Below are positions 43,250 through 54,029 of a stretch of DNA of 64,000 nt, piece by piece (the first letter of the stretch is position 1; each line of letters opens with the position of its first letter). The translations under genes and the position numbers were made by a program. Origin of the DNA: Incurvaria masculella. Lineage: Eukaryota > Arthropoda > Insecta > Lepidoptera > Incurvariidae. The notes beneath the pieces are model-generated. The model was not told the DNA's origin and did not search any database. It saw nothing but the letters and a program-made list of their open reading frames with translations. Where the stretch lies: positions 1,375,021 to 1,439,020 of the forward strand of contig OX335642.1 of NCBI GenBank assembly GCA_946894095.1, given 5' to 3'.

Positions 43250-43269
43250 CATCTCTTCGTGCAATCGGG

Positions 43270-43860
43270 GCTAAGACGTCAGAACGTCTGAACTCAGCCG
43301 ATGCCCTGCATTTCTATCGCCAATAACTCTGTCGCCAAGCATCATTGCCAGAATCGCCAATATCACCATCGCCGGCGATTGTTCTGCGGCCGGGCCACTG
43401 ATGGTTCGCCAAGGAGGTGTATGTATGTATATCTCTAATGGCTGCATCGCCATGCATAGCCAATATGTCCTTCGCCAGCTATATAGCTGTGGACTCCCAC
43501 GGATACGTCGCTACCGAGGTGCGAAGTGCGTATGGATGGACGGGGCATCTTTATTTGTAGGGCGACCCACCTAACAGTGCGCGTGTGATACATTTTGTTT
43601 CTTGAACCTAACTTAACCTACATATCTCCAAACCACACCCACTTTGGCGAAGGATCTACGCCTATAGTTTTTGGGGACGCATATGCGGCTCCAATCATCG
43701 GCGAGGGATCTGCGCCAGGGCCGCATATGCGATGGAGATATTGTCAATACATATGTTGGCGATGCAGATATTGGAGAAGGATTTTAGTGTAACTCCTTGG
43801 TCAATGCATTTGCGAACCTGCCGCAGCCACCTCGGCCGGCGAACCCAGGCTGAGTAACGC
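43270..43860. repeat. Region with scattered TCGCC/GGCGA motifs and a palindrome
   Basis: The left half is rich in 'tcgcca' and the right half in 'ggcga'. Near the centre 'gcatatgcgg' (43680-43689) faces 'ccgcatatgc' (43722-43731). 'tatctcc' and 'ggagata' are also inverted. It looks like a decayed long inverted repeat of unknown type. Confidence 0.4.
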
Positions 43861-45276
43861 CTAAAAACAACTTTGTCGCATTGGAACACTAGTAAATGTT
43901 CCTATTTATTTAGTATGGAAAGATATTTCTTTGGGTGTCGTGTTTGCTGTTTTTCCGACCGAAAAACTATTTCCAAGATGTATGTTACCCATTTCATTGT
44001 CTTGTAAAAGTAGCTTTATGACCATTTATTTTAACTGCTTGAATACAAAAAATATTTTATCGCAACACATTTTTAATTACATCAATTTGAAATAAGAGCT
44101 TCTGGTCTAACTTAGAACGCACCGCGATCTAATGTGAAAGGCATTTAAAAAGATTTGTGGGATAATTTTATAAATCCAGCCAGCTGGTGGAAACATAACG
44201 TTATGCTTATTAATTCCAGTTGTGTTTGAATATTTTTCGTTAATGACTTTATACATTGATAAGAAATCAAATGTGTTAAGATGATGAATTGTTTTTAAGT
44301 CGTACAACAAGATGTAAACGACCTTTTTTGCTTCATATATCCCAAATAATAGGTTCCGCTAACTTTAGCCCTGTTTAAACCGAGTTTATTGAAATTGTTT
44401 CAAAGGCTCAAATTTTAAAGGTAAAAATGTCCTAAGGGTCAACCTTTATATTACCACTTCCTACATACGAGTATCTTCTTAGTTATAATTGCCTCAAAAT
44501 TCAACTTTTATAGACCTTGACACTCAAAACTCGTGAAGTTAGCCCTTTTTTTTAATGCCTTCTTTTTAATAGGCCTTTTATACAAACTTACCCTTCTAAA
44601 GTATGATTTTATAACATTTTGAGGCTTGACATATTAATTTAATATATTTTGTTTATGTGCTTCGCTTCTTCAACATGGATTTTTTTTATTTTATTTAGCA
44701 TTACAGTAAGAACAATTTAATCCCTACCACCTAAACTGGCCCACACGCTGTATTAGAGGTGGTAGCCTATTAGTATCCATTTACTTGCACCTGCACACTT
44801 TGCACTTGGCACACTGATGCTTTTCGATTGAGGGTGCTACGAAAACGACATTGATGACATGGTCTATCTAGGAAGTTCTTCTCGGTGTGGAAATATCAGT
44901 AGAAAATGGGCGGACCATTTCCGCTCCCTAAATTTAAAGATCGTTTTTTATTCAAAGCTCCCAGTATACTGAATAAAACTATCAAACTATTGGCCTGAAA
45001 GGCGTTCTCGCTTCGTCTAGTAAATAAACATCATTCTGAAGTTGGAACAGCCCGAATTCCTGACATTCACGTCAATGCTTGCGTCGCAATGAAAAATAAA
45101 CTTCTTTAACTGTTCAGGGTTGTCAGTTTACTTAAATATATAAAAATCGACGTGTTTATGTATTTTCGCCATGAACTTCAAAACGGCGCGAACGTTTTTG
45201 GAAAAACATAGCCATGTTGTGAAATTCGGTAGCGATCGAATCAACAGATTTTGTTTTATTTGCGAGCTTCCTTCAA
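43861..45276. other. Unassigned AT-rich stretch
   Basis: Reading minus, 45010-44670 may end in a LINE-like AAATAAAATAAAA tail at 44675-44697. Otherwise nothing recognised. Confidence 0.3.
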
Positions 45277-45435
45277 ACCGCAGGGCGAGCACTGGTCGTA
45301 TTTCTCTCAGTATCGTCAAAGAATAATTAAATCCAAACTGTCATCACATGCTTCGGCAGCGTACACTACTATGGGATTGCGTTATTATGTTGCGTATGTT
45401 AGTTTTAAAATTCGTCACAATGACCGCCTTCATCG
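45277..45435. repeat. Uninterrupted paralogue of the 5.4/6.0-kb repeat
   Basis: 'aaccgcagggcgagc', 'tatttctctcag', then directly 'tatcgtcaaagaataatt', 'aactgtcatcaca', 'tgcgttattatg'. It is the empty-site counterpart of the fold-back insertion at 5412-5968. Confidence 0.65.
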
Positions 45436-46432
45436 ATCCACCAGAAGTCATTTTCTGGATATAATTAATTAGTGTTTCCCGTGTGAAGCCGAGATGGGTC
45501 GGCAGTGTTTGGACGCTTATAGCTGCATTGCTTTTACTGCTATAATGCCATCACTTTACGCCGATTTCCCTGAGGTGTAGATAATGGAGCGTCATACGAT
45601 ACGATCACAGCACACCTTTTTCGCTTCATCTATAGACATACATATTTTTGCACATTACACATCCATCGCATTATCTAAAGAACTAGAGACAAGCCATGCC
45701 AATACGTTTTCTTTTTTTATTTGAGTCTGGAAAAATTATAGTGGACAGAAAAACGTATAATTTTGACATTGCTGTTTGTTTGTGTAGTGACGGGGTTTCG
45801 GAACCTTGGACGGGTTATGATCCATAACGTAGCCGTATCCATAACGGCTAATTCACGGTGTGTCGGTGGATGATGAGATCGTTCGAACCAAACATTGTGA
45901 CTGTGCGTTAGAGATGTTTATTAAAATTATATAAATTGGTTCTATGCTGTGTTTGTGGCAGCCCTGCGCGTCGCGTCGATTCCGCTACCGCTGACGTCGC
46001 GGAGCGGTCGCCGATGCGGAAGTAACTATCTCAGCGCTGACAGTTGTGAGAATTTGCTTTACCGCGCCGGCACAGCCTCCGCCATACCGCGGGCACTTTC
46101 TGATGTTAAGGCGGGAAACGTAGCCAATTTACTAGTATTTTCCTTAGTATATTTATGCCAAAATTATATTGAATTTAAATTGTTTACTTGGTATTCTAAT
46201 TTTAATAGTTTTCTAAATACGAAACGCAAGAAAAAACATAAAAAATATCGCGTCACTATTTTCTAGAAATTTGTGGCAGCCTATTAGGGGTGAATATTTT
46301 TTTCTTACACATCTTACTATATTCACGCCTTAAGCATGACGTGATTATTTACTATTCAGTTAAACTAGTTTAATTGTGGACTTACATAATTTAAGTTTTA
46401 TCTATGTCCCGTGAAGTTAATTTTATGTTCTA
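45436..46432. other. Unassigned stretch with a GC-rich patch
   Basis: 45955-46115 is strongly GC-rich (gcgcgtcgcgtcgattccgc, accgcgccggcac) in AT-rich surroundings. The 105-residue frame 45949-46266 over it has no recognised domain. Possibly a captured exon or promoter. Confidence 0.4.
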
Positions 46433-46480
46433 CTAGCTGGGTTTCCCGGCCCCGCTCGGGCCGATTTCGTTTAGACATAA
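46433..46480 (-). mobile_element. Helitron 3' end remnant
   Basis: Plus strand CTAG, 'ctgggtttcccgg', 'ccccgctcggg': the reverse of a CCCGAGCGGGGCCGGG hairpin plus CTAG end, as at 38398-38426. Confidence 0.65.
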
Positions 46481-46518
46481 TCCTGTAAAATGTGGTTCAC
46501 CCTCGTCGGCGTGTTATT

Positions 46519-46818
46519 AAAAAACCGGCCAAGTACGAGTCGGTCTCACACATGAAGGGTTCCGTACCATCGTACAAGATAGAACAAAAAAAACACGTTT
46601 CTTGTGTTCTACCCCCCCCCCCTTTAATTTTTATTATTTTTATATTTTACATATTTGTTGTTATATCGGCATAATAAATACATACTCTGTGAAAATTTCA
46701 GCAGACACCTATTACGGTTCATGAGATACAGCCCTGTGACAGACAGACAGACGGACGGACGGACCGCGGAGGCTTAGTAATAGGGTTCCGTTTTCACCCT
46801 TTGCTTACGGAACCCCAA
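46519..46818 (-). mobile_element. Helentron-like repeat (copy 10)
   Basis: Reverse copy: aaaaaccggcca, degenerate hairpin (gtacgagtcggtctcacac), 'gggttccgtaccatcgtaca', a 13-C run, GGAC microsatellite, 'agggttccgttttcaccc'. Confidence 0.8.
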
Positions 46819-47545
46819 AATCTATAGACTATAAGAAACCTACGCTTGGACACATCATACATCAAAAGTCTTGCGAAGAAGAGCCGACAGACCAGTTTAC
46901 AGATTATAGTTCACGTTAAAAAATTAAAATATTCATAATTTATATTACATTTTATAATATTATTGACATTAGGACTACCGAATTCAGGTGTATACATCCA
47001 TCGTCAGTTTGTTGTCATGTAAACGTATCGGGTCCAACTATAGATAAGAACCATCCTCGTGCTTCGACCGATGTTTGAAAAATAAATTTGCTGGTTTGGC
47101 TGAGCTTTCTCGATTTTTATATAAAATCCCTTTTTTCTCATAACTTGTAATGAAGATGACGCTACACAAAATAATAATTACAATATTTTGAGGATAACAT
47201 TTTATTGAACACAATCGCCACACAAATGTTACATACGCTCCCCTTAATACTCCAGGAAAACAACATTCAAATCAACTTTTTTTCTCGAGATAGAAGAATC
47301 CAAAACTACCAACCTGAAATGGAGGCAGTCGGACAGGCAGGCGAAGAAGTTTAACCCAGTTTCTTTTGTAGATTAACGTAATTCTTGAATTCAATCAAAC
47401 ATATTTTTGATTCCACGAAATGTGAGTATAGTGAATATTTATATTTGAAACGTTAAGGGAATTAATTTTTATTTTAAATTCGAATGTATATTTGATTATT
47501 TACAATACCAAAACGATAGGCTAAAGCGATAGGTCATTCATTTTT
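46819..47545. other. Unassigned AT-rich stretch
   Basis: Nothing recognised. Confidence 0.3.
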
Positions 47546-47814
47546 AGGGTTCCGTACCCAAAGGGTGAAAACGGAACCCTATTACTAAGCCTCCGCTGTC
47601 CGTCCGTCCGTCCGTCCGTCCGTCTGTCACAGGGCTGTATCTCATGTACTGTAATAGTTAGGCAGCTAAAATTTAAAAAAAGCTTTAACAGAAAATAGGT
47701 AAAATAAAAAAAATATAAACTGTAAAGGGGGGCCCCATACAAAAACGTGATTTTTTGGTGTTGATGGTACGGAACCCTTCGTGTGCGAGTCCGACTCGCA
47801 CTTGGCCGGTTTTT
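47546..47814 (+). mobile_element. Helentron-like repeat (copy 11)
   Basis: AGGGTTCCGTACCC, five CCGT units, 'ctgtatctcatg', 'gatggtacggaacccttcg', perfect hairpin and TTGGCCGGTTTTT. Well preserved. Confidence 0.85.
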
Positions 47815-47879
47815 ACCCCCGAAACTTCTTTGTGGATAAGCCTTTAAACCTACATTTCCAGTGACCAAGAATTCATGCT

Positions 47880-47881
47880 AT

Positions 47882-47916
<35 letters not shown>

Positions 47917-48020
47917 TAATAAGGCACCCCAACAGTACACACACTAAGTTTACAATTAAATATAATTAAATATACTCCAAAGGTTGAGTACTACTCTCAC
48001 ATGGTGTGAGCACCTATTAT
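47880..48020 (-). repeat. LINE-like 3' end with AAAT tail
   Basis: About nine TTTA units on the plus strand (47879-47918), then 'aaggcaccccaacagtacac'. Read minus it is a 3' UTR ending in an AAAT repeat. Confidence 0.45.
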
Positions 48021-49086
48021 AGGTGTACACAGCATTCAGTACAGAGTTGTTCTGTGAATGTAAAACAATTTACAAATACTGAAAAAAAAAAGAAAACAAT
48101 ACTATAAATGTAGAAAAAAAAAGAACACATAACGAAAAAACTTTACAATATGTATCTTAATTAACTAACTTTATTAATAGTAATCTACTATTAATAGTAC
48201 TACTAATAGTATCTATAAATGCTATAGCTAGCTATCTCTCCAATATAGCAATTGTTTATGCCTATTGTTGACGAATAGCCGCCGGTCGAAGTTTTTTTAA
48301 CACCAAACGATAGCGTGATGTAGGATGGATGCTGCGCCATCTAATTTTTTCGACTCTCTCTTACGATCCTATTTCTCGGCCACCCTTTGATCGATTTGGC
48401 TAATGTTCGAACTTAAACAATATTTTATCTATATTACTGGCCTACCGAATTTCATGATATCAACGATATTCGAGTTATCTTCGAACAAACGTTTAGACAT
48501 ATAAAAAAAGGAATGCTCAAGCAGACTCGGAGACCTTCGCTCGCTCGTTCAATCATTTTATAGTCAGATCATCTTCATAATATGGAAAAAAAATATAGGA
48601 CCAATTAAAACTGAGTCAAAGGTACATACTTTATTAGTTTATTAGTTAGGCTAGGCCATACTCGAAATTAATTACACAATTAAAAAAATGTCTGCATTCG
48701 GCTGCAGTCTGCCCTCTAATTTCCCTAAATCTACTAAAATTACAGGCCGGTGGTATGCATGATGTAGACTGTCCGTTGGGAATATCGTGTGGATGTGACT
48801 GAACATTCCTACCGTTGCATTCAGCACGCATTCCAGGCGTAATTACAGTCGAATCTTCACATTATGTAATCACAAACAAGTATGCAATATGTTCTCACTA
48901 GGTGATATATTCAGAAACGTTGGTACAGTTAGGGACTTCTCTTCGCGAATCTTTTTTTTTGTTTACAGTGTTGTGCACCCTGTCCGCCAAACTTACACAA
49001 CAGATGAGAAGAATAAAATATTGAACATTTTCCCGGTTGACGAGCCAGACTGTCAGACGCGTCGGACGTAACTTCAGGGTAACGAA
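48021..49086. other. Unassigned stretch
   Basis: No supported gene or repeat. Confidence 0.3.
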
Positions 49087-49269
49087 GTGGTTCGGCCGAT
49101 GTCTCCGTCATTAGATCCGAAACTTTTCGGCCAAATACGGCTTCGCGTCCATATACCAATACCAAATCTGAGCAACACTAGGATGTTTATGTGGTTCGGC
49201 CGATGTCTCCTTAATTAGATCCGAAACTTTGCGGCCGGGAAACCGAATCTAAATGACACTACGATGTTT
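49087..49269 (+). repeat. Tandem duplication, ~104-bp period
   Basis: 'gtggttcggccgatgtctcc' at 49087 recurs at 49191. It is followed in both by 'ttagatccgaaactt', 'cggcc' and 'acactaggatgtttat' or 'acactacgatgtttat'. The second unit is shortened by about 25 bp. Confidence 0.75.
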
Positions 49270-49978
49270 ATTGCCGATACTTCACTATTATTTTCATATT
49301 TCCCCCTGTCGCCTGATTCTTATTTTCCTATTTAATACAAAATTAAAATAGCTTTTTCGAAATAAGTATGATGTTGAGCAAAAATTATTAATTTGTGCAC
49401 ACCGACATAAATGTCGCTTTATATATTATTTTTTTATTTAAAATATTCAATAGTAGAACAATTCGGGACACAATGAGTGTTACCAACAGACACTAGAGAG
49501 ACTTTCGCTTGTTGGGCCGAGACCCTAAAAACAAATGATTTCTGATTGCAGCATAACGGGAGGACACATAAAATAACCGGGGCAGCTTTCATTATTTAGA
49601 GTAGCAGTCCGCCCCTCTTGTGTCACACGCCGCCGCCGCGGCGTCTCTCGGCTCTTGGTAGATCGGGTGGCGCGAGCAGCGCCTCTGGAGACGCGATGGG
49701 GTGCGAGAGGGGAGGACCGGATCGAGAGCAGGAAACGATCCTGAAACAAAATATTAAGACGATGAAGAGAAGTTTTATTTTGGGATTTCCCGTTAACGAA
49801 CAGTATATAGTCTTAAAACAATTTTGGAAAGTGTTTGGTACTTAAATCACGCAAACCAAATCATAAAATGGTTCCATTGGAAGTTTCGCAAATAATCGTG
49901 TTTGCTAAAAATACAAAAATACAGTTTTTTAAAACGGGGTCGTTCTAGCGTAGCATGTTACATTAAAATATATATGTT
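49270..49978. other. Unassigned stretch with a GC-rich patch
   Basis: 49610-49745 is GC-rich (cacgccgccgccgcggcgtc, ggcgcgagcagcgcctctgg), without a recognised domain in any frame. Confidence 0.35.
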
Positions 49979-50238
49979 TAGGGTTCCGTACCCTTTGGGT
50001 ACGTTTAAACGCCCCCCTTTAATTATTATCATTTATTTATTTTACCAATTTTTTGTTATAGCGGCAAAATAAATACACAGTATGTGAACATTTCAGCGTC
50101 ATATCTATTACGGTTCATGTCGCAGGGCTGTACCCTGTGACGGACGGACGGACGGACAGCGAGGCTTAGTAATAGGGTTCTGTTGGCACCCTTTGGCAAA
50201 TAACGAGATTGTTTTATGTTGAATCTTGCCGGTTTTGT
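49979..50238. mobile_element. Rearranged Helentron-like repeat (copy 12)
   Basis: It opens with 'agggttccgtaccctttgg', jumps to the reverse-oriented middle (acgcccccctttaatt, ggcaaaataaatacac), then the GGAC microsatellite and 'agggttctgttggcaccc', then 'cttgccggtttt'. Ends and middle are in inconsistent orientations. Confidence 0.65.
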
Positions 50239-50552
50239 GTATTGTTATAATTATTCCTATATTCTGTATGAATAGTCTTCATAATAACTAAGCCCATCCA
50301 TACGGAGTCATCACCTCAGAATGTAAGCTGTTCGGCACACGTAGTTCCAATTTAATAACGAGCTCGACTGAGCATTTGGCCTCGTGTACAGGCGCCGCCA
50401 ATCACCTCGAACAAAGCCAGGCATTTAGCGGTCCGATGCACCGTGTACATGCGCCTCTGCTCTCGGCCCTGTAAGCAGATTGGACCCACCCGTACAACAC
50501 ATTGTGCACACCATCCACTAATGAAGGGCTGGAGGGGCGACTGAATAAATCC
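50239..50552. other. Unassigned stretch
   Basis: Nothing recognised. Confidence 0.3.
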
Positions 50553-51875
50553 GTATAGTATGCACTTTCTAGTTTATTGTTTATTGTTTATTGTTTATTC
50601 ATCATCCATAGACAGTACACTGCACTCGGATTTGTCATATTTTATCATTAGCCAATTCGGGGAAATCCCAGCGAAGAAGAACTGGAAAGAAACTCCGCTG
50701 GTTTTTTTTTTTTTTCAACGTCCACTTAGTCTAAATTTACAAAAGTATTTAGACTCACAGATAAACACGCTAAATTAATATGAATTGACGAGAATCAGCA
50801 ATTCATGTCATATGCAACAGTTCATGACAAATATCAGTTTATTAGTAAAGACCATGCCCGCCATCTAGAATGTTGCCAATTGGAGCAAGCCAGTCCCCAC
50901 AAACAGCACCCGTTCACGAGCATCACGCCAGGAACAGCCATCGCCTCTATCAACCATATTTTAGGGAGAGAGGAGACCCGAACCCAGCGTCGCCGCAAGT
51001 AGCGACCTTAAAGCGATGCACTATTCCAGTGGCAACATGAAAAAGTTGTGAAAGCTCTGTACGATTTAGTTTTAATACGATTATTTCTGTCATGAACTAC
51101 TACAGTGACCTGTAAACAAAGAGTCAAAATACAAAATACATTATTATTCTTACAGCTAAAAAAAAAACTATATAATATTACACTTTAAGGTGGCCCAACC
51201 CGGCGGGCCTAACTCATTCGCGGGCACGGTACAAAACCGTGCTGTTGCGCTCTGGGACCTTCTCTGTTTCAAAGAATAAGACAGGCTTCGTGATGAGGAA
51301 GATGCAACATGTCCACAAAAAAAAACAATGTGCATAGTGTATGATTTGGTAAGATTCACGAAAATTTAAATTTCAAAACGACTTATAGCTAAAAGTAAAC
51401 CACGACCGCTGTAGTAAAAAATCGAACAAAAACCAAATAGATTTTAAATCTTGATTAAATAAGCTATGTCTGATGACTAATTTTTTTAAGATGTTCTTAC
51501 TTTATCATTGCGTAATCCACCTCCAAAGTTATTGTATAAAACGCGCAAAAAATTCGAACTTTTCGACCTTATAACTCAGATACCAAACATAATTTTACAA
51601 TGCCAATGGTCATCAGACATCTAGTTCGATCAACTAAAGCTATTTTGAGCAAAATTTTGGATCTCTGATAAGAAATATGGGCGTGATCTTCTTTCCCCTT
51701 TTGCATGGGGAGACGAGCGGGATGGGCCACCTTAAATGCTACCACCTACAGAACATTAAGAGTACAATGGTTTGAGAGCAACCATATACGAATAAGATTC
51801 CTGAAAGAGATTCTGACCAACACCTACAGTTAAATAATGCTTTAATACAGTTCGGGTGTACTAATGTAAGTAGTA
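50553..51875 (-). mobile_element. LINE-like tail family L1x, copy 3 (carrying a MITE)
   Basis: Read minus, it parallels 24300-24995: 'gctctcaaaccattgtactc', 'ctgtaggtggtagcatttaa', [MITE 51189-51731], 'gttgccactgga', 'gggtgctgtttgtggggact', the 3' UTR-like block and the AATAAACAATAAAC tail at 50572-50600. Apparent family length is at least 690 bp without the MITE. Confidence 0.7.
51189..51731. mobile_element. TTAA-flanked MITE (piggyBac-like), copy A
   Basis: Ends GGTGGCCCA...TGGGCCACC, flanked by TTAA on both sides (51185-51188 and 51732-51735). The paralogous LINE-like copy at 24462-24465 has a single TTAA at the same point. It is 543 bp and non-coding. TTAA duplication points to piggyBac-type mobilisation. 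Confidence 0.8.
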
Positions 51876-51998
51876 ATTAGTGATCCTAATAATAAATGAA
51901 AACAAAAAAAATGTATCTATAGGGTCGGTAATCAATGACAAAACTCCCTTGCGAGGTATTTCCCCCAAAGTAATACCTGGGGTCCTTCAAACATGGTG

Positions 51999-52382
51999 TC
52001 AGCCTCAGTGGCCCAGTGGCGCGACACTTCGGCGATCGCTCTCCGAAGTTAAGCAACGCTGGGTCCGGTCTGGTTTTGGATGGGTGACCACTCGACCGTT
52101 GAGAGAGGCTGGCCGTGGTTCGGATTCCACGTTAAGCTGTAGGTCCCCTTCCTTACTTACTAGGTGGTAGGGTTTATCCCGCCCGGGTTGGTACCATCGC
52201 ATTGGATGAACGATGGCCGAAGCGGCAATGAAAATTTACCGTGTTTTCCATCCAGTTCAATGTAGCCGTGCAATATAAGGAAGGTCCTGGCATGGCACCT
52301 AGTTCCCATGTGGTGTGTAGGGCTAATAACATGACAGAACTTGTGGTATTAGCCATCCATTTCGAGTCACATAAAAAAAAAA
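51999..52382 (+). mobile_element. Full-length 5S rRNA-headed SINE (HaSE3-like)
   Basis: Head 52000-52120: 'cagtggcgcgacacttcggc', 'ctccgaagttaagcaacgct', 'gggtccggtc', 'ggatgggtgacc'. This matches 5S rRNA and its internal promoter blocks. Next comes the shared body ('cggattccacgttaagctgt', 'cccgcccgggttggtacc', 'ccgaagcggcaatgaaaa', 'gttcaatgtagccgtgcaat') and a tail ending cataaaaaaaaaa. It is non-coding; the ORFs in it are frame artefacts. Confidence 0.92.
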
Positions 52383-52406
52383 CCTGACCGGCCCGCGTGG
52401 TTTTCA

Positions 52407-52622
52407 CAGCCCCCTGAAGGTTCGAAATCCCATGGGCGTCTCCGGGCACCTTAAGCCTGTACACGTAAGGTCTGTTTCCTCAGTCAAATTAAGAAATGTT
52501 TTTTCTGAAAATTCGAACATTAAATAAACCAACTGAGGGCTACATCAACCAATTTAAATGTTAAATAAAAAAAAAAGATTCCGACGAATTGAGAACCTCC
52601 TTCTTTTTTTTAAGTCGGTTAA
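52407..52622 (+). repeat. Short conserved motifs downstream of the SINE
   Basis: 52407-52455 carries 'gaaggttcgaaatcccatgg' (compare 17429-17480). 52570-52622 carries 'gattccgacgaattgagaac', a T run and 'aagtcggtta' (compare 21925-21985). Confidence 0.45.
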
Positions 52623-52951
52623 AAATAAAAGTATTTTATTTTAATTTGAGTTCTGGAATGCCAATGGAAGTAATAATAAGGAAATATCACAATTTTTTTT
52701 AACAATTTATGATAATTTAAGTTTAGTTTAATTTTTGGTTTTAAATATTTCCTTTTTTCTTCCATTCTTGTTATTATTATGTTTTACTTGTCATGTGCTT
52801 GTATTATTTGAAATTGTATTCCGAATTGTGCTTTGTTAGGTGTTATCAACCATGAGTGTTCAGTGTTCGTTTGTAATTAAAAATGCGCTCTGTCTATTGT
52901 CCTCTATTCGTCTTTTAATGTATGTTTGAATGGTTTTCTTGTTAATAGACC
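52623..52951. other. Unassigned AT-rich stretch
   Basis: Nothing recognised. Confidence 0.3.
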
Positions 52952-52955
52952 TTAA

Positions 52956-53495
52956 GGTGGCCCAACCCGGCGGCACTAACTAATTCGCGGGCACGGTACA
53001 AAATCATGCTGTTGCGGGACCTTCTCTGTTTCTAAGAATAAGACAGGCTCCGTGATGAGGAAGATGCAATATGTTCTCAAAAAAGACAATGTGCATAGTG
53101 TATGATTTGGTAAGATTTACGAAAATTTTAATTACAAAACGACTTTTAGCTAAAAGTGAACCACGACCGCTGTAGTAATAAAAAATCTAACAAAAACCAA
53201 ATAGATAATAAATCTTGATTAAATAATCTATGTCTGATGACTAATCTTTTTAAGATGTTCTTACTTTATCATTGCGTAATCCACCTCCAAAGTTATTGTA
53301 TAAAACGCGCGAAAAATTCTAACTTTCGGACCTTATAACTTAGAAACCAAACACAATTTTATGATTCCAACGGTCCTCAGACATCTAGTTTTATAAAATA
53401 AAGCAATTTTAAGCAAAATTTGGGATCTTTGACAAGAAATATGGGCGTGATCTTCTTTCCCCTTTTGTATGGGGAGTTGAGCGGGATGGCCCACC
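52956..53495. mobile_element. TTAA-flanked MITE (piggyBac-like), copy B
   Basis: Same orientation and ends as copy A, 540 bp, TTAA at 52952-52955 and 53496-53499. It is similar throughout with scattered changes ('tgataagaaat' against 'tgacaagaaat') and a few indels. Confidence 0.8.
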
Positions 53496-53502
53496 TTAAT
53501 AA

Positions 53503-53566
53503 TAAAACCGAGCAAGTGCGAGTCGGCTCGCACACGAAGGGCTCCGTACAGTCGTACAAGATTTAA
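53503..53566 (-). mobile_element. Helentron-like 3' end remnant (copy 13)
   Basis: 'aaaaccgagcaagtgcg', hairpin gtgcgagtcggctcgcac, 'gggctccgtacagtcgtaca'. It abuts MITE copy B. Confidence 0.65.
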
Positions 53567-54029
53567 GGCGCTAGGACTAGCCAACTACTCGCGCCATACA
53601 AATGCACTTTATAACAAATGTAATAATATGTAGTGAAACGCTTCAGCAAATCCAAATAGAACTCCAGACTGATAATGGATTGTTAATATTTTTTTATTCC
53701 ATCATTTATTTAAATAATAATAAAACGTTCGAACGTGAGTCGTCGTGCAGAATAGACGTGTCGCAAGTAACGCTCTCGAAAATAATTGCTTTGCTGCTCC
53801 CTCCCGAGGCTGGGACACCAAGAAGGTGAGACAACACCATTTTAGTAACTCCGTGCTCAGTTACACAGCGAGGTAACAGAATACCCCCACCTTGCCACCA
53901 CGATCGGCTGCGCCACCGCCGCACTGCCGCTAATCACTCGAGCGAGCGGCTCGTGCATCACCCTAGCCGGACCACTAAAGGAGAAGACGGACTGTTTTGG
54001 AGCGTCACTACCGTCGCCTTTTATCCACC

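Noticed and set aside
52020..52120. A genuine 5S rRNA gene
   Set aside because: Only the internal portion resembles 5S rRNA, the 5' end differs, and it runs directly into the SINE body.
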